From Prevotella sp. UBA1104 (GTDB taxonomy: Bacteria; Bacteroidota; Bacteroidia; Bacteroidales; Bacteroidaceae): a stretch of DNA of 9,810 bases. Below the pieces are notes generated by a model, which had not been told where the DNA came from, made no database searches, and saw only the letters and a program-made list of their open reading frames with translations. Each line of letters begins with the position of its first letter. The stretch's first letter is position 1. Location: assembly GCA_002314055.1 (NCBI GenBank), contig DCBP01000115.1:1-9810 (forward strand). Reading direction: 5' to 3'. Positions 6,959-9,810 of the stretch are shown here, one piece after another. The position numbers were made by a program, and so were the translations under genes.

Positions 6959-6980
6959 GGCTTGCAACGCCGTGCAAACC
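6959..6980 (-). promoter_or_regulatory. Hairpin in the sdhCAB leader
   Basis: In the minus-strand RNA GGTTTGCA (6980-6973) pairs with TGCAAGCC (6966-6959), 8 bp with one G-U, around a CGGCGT loop. It lies mid-leader, about 70 nt before the sdhC ATG, and has no U-tract, so it is not a terminator. No known riboswitch was recognised. The other parts of the 256-bp sdhC-mnmG gap are A/T-rich promoter and leader sequence without a gene. Confidence 0.45.
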
Positions 6981-7039
6981 TACCGCTGTTATTATCCGTA
7001 ATACTTTGTTATAGGTATGACAGAAAGCTAACAGGCATG

Positions 7040-7070
7040 CAAATATACTCCAAATTAGCGATAAATCAAA
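7040..7070 (-). promoter_or_regulatory. Predicted promoter of sdhCAB
   Basis: On the minus strand TTTG (7070-7067), 19 bp, then TATATTTG (7047-7040) is a full match to the Bacteroidetes promoter pattern. Transcription would begin near 7033, giving a leader of about 146 nt before sdhC. A second TAnnTTTG (TAGGTTTG, 6982-6975) exists inside the leader but has no -33 partner at the right spacing. Confidence 0.7.
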
Positions 7071-7073
7071 GTA

Positions 7074-7108
7074 TTTGTGTAAAATTTCAATTTAAATTCT
7101 TAAATTTG
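7074..7108 (+). promoter_or_regulatory. Predicted promoter of mnmG
   Basis: TAAATTTG (7101-7108) matches the -7 consensus and lies 35 nt before the mnmG ATG. The nearest TTTG is at 7074-7077, 23 bp away, which is longer than usual, so the -33 element is uncertain. Confidence 0.45.
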
Positions 7109-7143
7109 CGCCTGTTTGAGACGACTTTAATGTTTTATTATTT

Positions 7144-9015
7144 ATGAATTTTAAATATGACGTACTGGTTATAGGCGGTGGACACGCCGGTTGCGAGGCT
7201 GCTGTGGCATCTGCCAACATGGGCGCAAAGACCTGTCTTGTAACCATGGATATGAACAAAATCGGACAGATGAGCTGCAACCCTGCCGTGGGTGGTATCG
7301 CAAAAGGACAGATTGTGAGAGAGATTGACGCCCTCGGCGGAGAGATGGCTCGCGTTACTGATGCCACGGCTATTCAGTTCCGTATGCTTAACCGTTCTAA
7401 AGGACCGGCGGTATGGAGCCCAAGAGCTCAATGCGACCGCGGGAAATTTATATGGCAATGGCGCACTGTGCTCGACAATACCGACAATCTCGATATCTGG
7501 CAAGACCAGGCTGAGGAACTGCTCGTGGAGAACGGCACGGCTACTGGAGTTCGCACTATATGGGGCGTTACTCTCTATGCCAGATGTGTTATAGTTACAG
7601 CTGGAACGTTTCTTAACGGACTGATGCACATCGGAAGGCATAAGCTTCCAGGAGGACGAATAGCGGAACCTGCCGTTACCGGATTTACCGAAAGCATTAC
7701 TCGACATGGTATTCATTCGGAAAGGATGAAAACAGGAACTCCTGTAAGGATTGACCGACGCTCGGTTCATTTTGAGGATCTGGAGATTCAAAATGGTGAA
7801 ACGGACTTCCATCAGTTTAGCTTTATGGGAAAGCATAGGGTACTGGAACAGTTGCCTTGCTGGACTTGCTACACGAACAAGGAGGTTCACAAAACGCTTA
7901 TGAAGGGGCTACCTGACTCTCCTTTATATAATGGACAGATAAAAAGTATCGGTCCGCGGTATTGTCCGTCGATTGAAACTAAGTTGATGACGTTTCCTGA
8001 CAAGGAACAGCATCCTCTATTTCTCGAACCTGAAGGCGAGACAACTAACGAGATGTATCTGAACGGATTCTCTTCGAGCATGCCAATGGATATCCAAATC
8101 GAAGCCCTGAAGAAAATCCCTGCTCTCAGAGACGTAAAAATATACCGCCCCGGATATGCTATCGAGTATGACTTCTTTGACCCGACACAACTTAACCATA
8201 GTCTGGAATCAAAGATTGTTGACGGACTGTTCTTTGCAGGACAGGTAAACGGAACAACAGGATATGAAGAAGCTGGAGGACAAGGAACTATTGCTGGAAT
8301 AAACGCAGCTATCAAGAGTGGAGGTGGCGAACCTTTTATATTGCACCGCGACGAGGCTTATATCGGCGTGTTGATCGACGACCTTGTTACTAAAGGGGTC
8401 GACGAACCTTACCGAATGTTTACGAGTCGCGCGGAATACAGAATTCTGCTCCGACAAGATGATGCCGACGCAAGACTTACAGAGAAGGCATATTCTATCG
8501 GACTGACAAAAAGAGACAGATACGACTGGTGGATGGAGAAGAAAAGCGCAATCGAAAGAATCATTGAATTCTGCAAAACTACATCTGTTAAGCCAAAGGA
8601 TGTGAACAGTGCACTTGAAGCGCTTGGCACTACTCCACTCCGAGAAGGAACAAAACTCATCGATCTAATCGCACGTCCGCAGATTAACCTACAGAATCTT
8701 TCTGAAATAGCTCCAGAATTAAAAGACGTTCTAAATGCCCCGAACAACCGCAAAGAAGAAATTGCTGAAGCTGCGGAAATCAGAATGAAATATAAGGGAT
8801 ATATCGAAAGAGAAAAAATGATTGCCGACAAAATGCATAGGCTTGAGGATATAAAAATCAAAGGAAGATTTAAATACGAGGAGATGCAGCAACTTTCTAC
8901 TGAAGCACGACAAAAGCTTAAAAAAATCAATCCAGACACCCTCGCTCAAGCAAGCAGAATCCCCGGTGTTTCGCCAAGCGATATAAACGTAATGCTTGTT
9001 TTGCTCGGAAGATAA
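7144..9015 (+). CDS. mnmG: tRNA uridine-5-carboxymethylaminomethyl modification enzyme MnmG (GidA)
   Basis: MnmG works with the GTPase MnmE to build the cmnm5 or nm5 group on U34 of tRNAs that read split codon boxes, using FAD and methylene-tetrahydrofolate. The 623-aa protein is of normal family length. It has the FAD-binding loop VIGGGHAGCEAA (9-20), the conserved cysteines C45 (GQMSCNPAVGG) and C274 (GPRYCPSIE), PRAQCD (93-98), GQVNGTTGYEEA (366-377) and MFTSRAEYRILLR (425-437). The helical C-terminal domain ends in the typical ASRIPGVSPSDI block and is intact. The start is an ATG directly before MNFKYDVLVIGGG, and no nearby alternative fits. It is divergent from sdhC, and a parS palindrome follows 8 bp after its stop. 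gidA is often near the replication origin in bacteria, which fits that site. Confidence 0.98.
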   Translation: MNFKYDVLVIGGGHAGCEAAVASANMGAKTCLVTMDMNKIGQMSCNPAVGGIAKGQIVREIDALGGEMARVTDATAIQFRMLNRSKGPAVWSPRAQCDRGKFIWQWRTVLDNTDNLDIWQDQAEELLVENGTATGVRTIWGVTLYARCVIVTAGTFLNGLMHIGRHKLPGGRIAEPAVTGFTESITRHGIHSERMKTGTPVRIDRRSVHFEDLEIQNGETDFHQFSFMGKHRVLEQLPCWTCYTNKEVHKTLMKGLPDSPLYNGQIKSIGPRYCPSIETKLMTFPDKEQHPLFLEPEGETTNEMYLNGFSSSMPMDIQIEALKKIPALRDVKIYRPGYAIEYDFFDPTQLNHSLESKIVDGLFFAGQVNGTTGYEEAGGQGTIAGINAAIKSGGGEPFILHRDEAYIGVLIDDLVTKGVDEPYRMFTSRAEYRILLRQDDADARLTEKAYSIGLTKRDRYDWWMEKKSAIERIIEFCKTTSVKPKDVNSALEALGTTPLREGTKLIDLIARPQINLQNLSEIAPELKDVLNAPNNRKEEIAEAAEIRMKYKGYIEREKMIADKMHRLEDIKIKGRFKYEEMQQLSTEARQKLKKINPDTLAQASRIPGVSPSDINVMLVLLGR

Positions 9016-9023
9016 CGTATTAA

Positions 9024-9039
9024 TGTTTCACGTGAAACA
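9024..9039. promoter_or_regulatory. parS: parS site (ParB-binding centromere sequence)
   Basis: TGTTTCACGTGAAACA is a perfect 16-bp palindrome and is identical to the widely conserved chromosomal parS consensus (TGTTnCACGTGAAACA). It lies in the mnmG-apt gap, 8 bp after the mnmG stop, outside any gene. ParB loads at such sites and spreads to organise the origin region for segregation with ParA and SMC. parA/parB genes are not in this window. It is not a terminator: there is no loop and no T-run at the arm. Confidence 0.88.
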
Positions 9040-9089
9040 AAATTAAATAAATTGTCTTACTGATAAGCATTTACGAAAAATAGCGAAAG

Positions 9090-9119
9090 TTGTTTTACAA
9101 CATATAACCGATGAATTTG
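9090..9119 (+). promoter_or_regulatory. Possible promoter of apt
   Basis: TTG (9090-9092), 19 bp, then TGAATTTG (9112-9119) is one base off the TAnnTTTG pattern. It overlaps the upstream in-frame ATG at 9111 and lies 36 nt before the preferred apt start, so it also argues against that upstream start. Weak evidence. Confidence 0.35.
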
Positions 9120-9155
9120 ACAAAAATAAATAACTATAATTATAAAGAAAAGGAA

Positions 9156-9686
9156 ATGAACAACAAGAAACTTTTAGAGAATTTGCGATGCATTCCAGAC
9201 TTTCCACAGAAGGGTGTTAACTTTAGAGATGTAACTACCCTTTTTAAAGATCCGGAGTGTCTCAAAATTATGGTAGACGAATTATACGACCTCTACAAAG
9301 ACAAAGGTATCACAAAAATTGTAGGTATTGAAAGCCGTGGATTTGTATTGTCTTCTGCACTTGCCGTTAGACTTAACGCAGGAGTTGTACTTTGTCGCAA
9401 ACCTGGAAAGCTTCCCGCTGAAACCGTTCAAGAGAGCTACACAAAGGAATACGGTACCGACACTATCGAGATTCACAAGGATGCCATCAACGAGAACGAC
9501 GTGGTTTTGCTTCACGATGATTTGCTTGCAACTGGCGGAACTATGCGAGCAGCTTATAATCTCGTAAAGAAGTTTAACCCGAAGAAAACATACGTAAACT
9601 TCATCATCGAGCTCGTTCACGAAAATCTGAACGGACGCGAAAACTTCGAAGAAGGTACGGATATTACTTCTTTGCTGAAAGTATAA
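9156..9686 (+). CDS. apt: Adenine phosphoribosyltransferase
   Basis: Apt makes AMP from adenine and PRPP in the cytoplasm (purine salvage). The 176-aa product is of usual length. It has the N-terminal block IPDFPQKGVNFRDVT (13-27), the ESRGF segment (59-63), KPGKLPAET (82-90) and the PRPP-binding signature VVLLHDDLLATGGT (116-129). The frame also has an ATG at 9111, which would add 15 Asn/Lys/Tyr-rich residues. The ATG at 9156 is chosen because of the purine-rich gaaaaggaa just before it, the normal family N-terminus and the probable promoter over 9111. It lies 140 bp after mnmG, separated by the parS site, and is followed by a strong terminator. Confidence 0.95.
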   Translation: MNNKKLLENLRCIPDFPQKGVNFRDVTTLFKDPECLKIMVDELYDLYKDKGITKIVGIESRGFVLSSALAVRLNAGVVLCRKPGKLPAETVQESYTKEYGTDTIEIHKDAINENDVVLLHDDLLATGGTMRAAYNLVKKFNPKKTYVNFIIELVHENLNGRENFEEGTDITSLLKV

Positions 9687-9719
9687 AGACATAAAGAGAA
9701 ACAGCAACAAACGCTACAT

Positions 9720-9778
9720 TGTCCGGAATGACAAGACATATATACATTATGTTCTGTTATTCCGGACATTTTGTTTCC
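9720..9778 (+). terminator. Intrinsic terminator of apt
   Basis: The left arm 9720-9739 pairs with the right arm 9749-9768: GTCCGGAAT with ATTCCGGAC is perfect, and the stem continues inward with two G-U pairs and one A-C mismatch, about 20 bp in all with a 9-nt loop. It is followed by ATTTTGTTT on the plus strand, 33 nt after the apt stop. Nothing recognisable follows to the end of the window. Confidence 0.85.
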
Positions 9779-9810
9779 ATGTATAATCATTAAGTAACAA
9801 GTCAAAATTA

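Noticed and set aside
7010..7038. Nine-codon leader peptide (ATG at 7038) ahead of sdhC
   Set aside because: The ATG lies only 2 nt past the predicted -7 element, probably before the transcription start, and no run of regulatory codons is seen.
7138..7890. Minus-strand open frame of 250 codons opposite the 5' part of mnmG (and a 176-codon one at 8409-8939)
   Set aside because: Both are antisense to a complete mnmG with all family motifs. Their translations are Ser/Leu-rich without domain features, so they are shadows.
9089..9101. Small inverted repeat GTTGT-ttt-ACAAC before apt
   Set aside because: A 5-bp stem is too short to support a function and is expected by chance in A/T-rich intergenic DNA.
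1..9810. CRISPR arrays, insertion sequences, tRNA or rRNA genes
   Set aside because: No regular spaced repeats, transposase-like frames, terminal inverted repeats, or RNA-gene motifs were seen on either strand.

Overview
The window looks like chromosomal DNA from a member of the Bacteroidales, most likely close to Prevotella or Bacteroides. Three things point there. Several promoters match the Bacteroidetes pattern (TTTG, about 19 bp, TAnnTTTG). Translation starts are A/T-rich with weak or no Shine-Dalgarno. The gene content fits: a diheme sdhCAB (fumarate reductase type) operon, a membrane-spanning TPR regulator with a C-terminal helix-turn-helix, and a small DUF3244-like secreted protein. 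The genus cannot be fixed from the sequence alone.

Layout. Positions 1-3209 (minus strand) hold an accessory envelope module. In transcription order it has a 598-aa inner-membrane TPR/HTH regulator with its own near-perfect promoter, a 136-bp gap with a perfect 15-bp inverted repeat and a second promoter, a 115-aa secreted protein, a 73-bp gap with a perfect 12-bp hairpin, and a lipoprotein that runs off the left end of the window. Positions 3322-7070 (minus) hold sdhC-sdhA-sdhB with a consensus promoter, a leader of roughly 146 nt containing a hairpin, short gaps (41 and 35 bp) and an intrinsic terminator. Positions 7074-9778 (plus) hold mnmG (gidA) and apt, divergent from sdhC. Between mnmG and apt lies a perfect 16-bp palindrome identical to the ParB-binding centromere consensus parS. 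apt is followed by a strong terminator, and the last ~30 bases show nothing recognisable.

How the parts work together. SdhC/A/B form a membrane complex linking the menaquinone pool to fumarate/succinate; in anaerobic Bacteroidales this usually runs as fumarate reductase and gives succinate. MnmG modifies the wobble uridine of tRNAs and Apt salvages adenine; these are housekeeping genes. The parS site next to mnmG suggests the window lies in the origin-proximal, ParB-loaded part of the chromosome. The regulator, secreted protein and lipoprotein look like a local sensing/response unit at the cell envelope; their function is unknown and that reading is inference.
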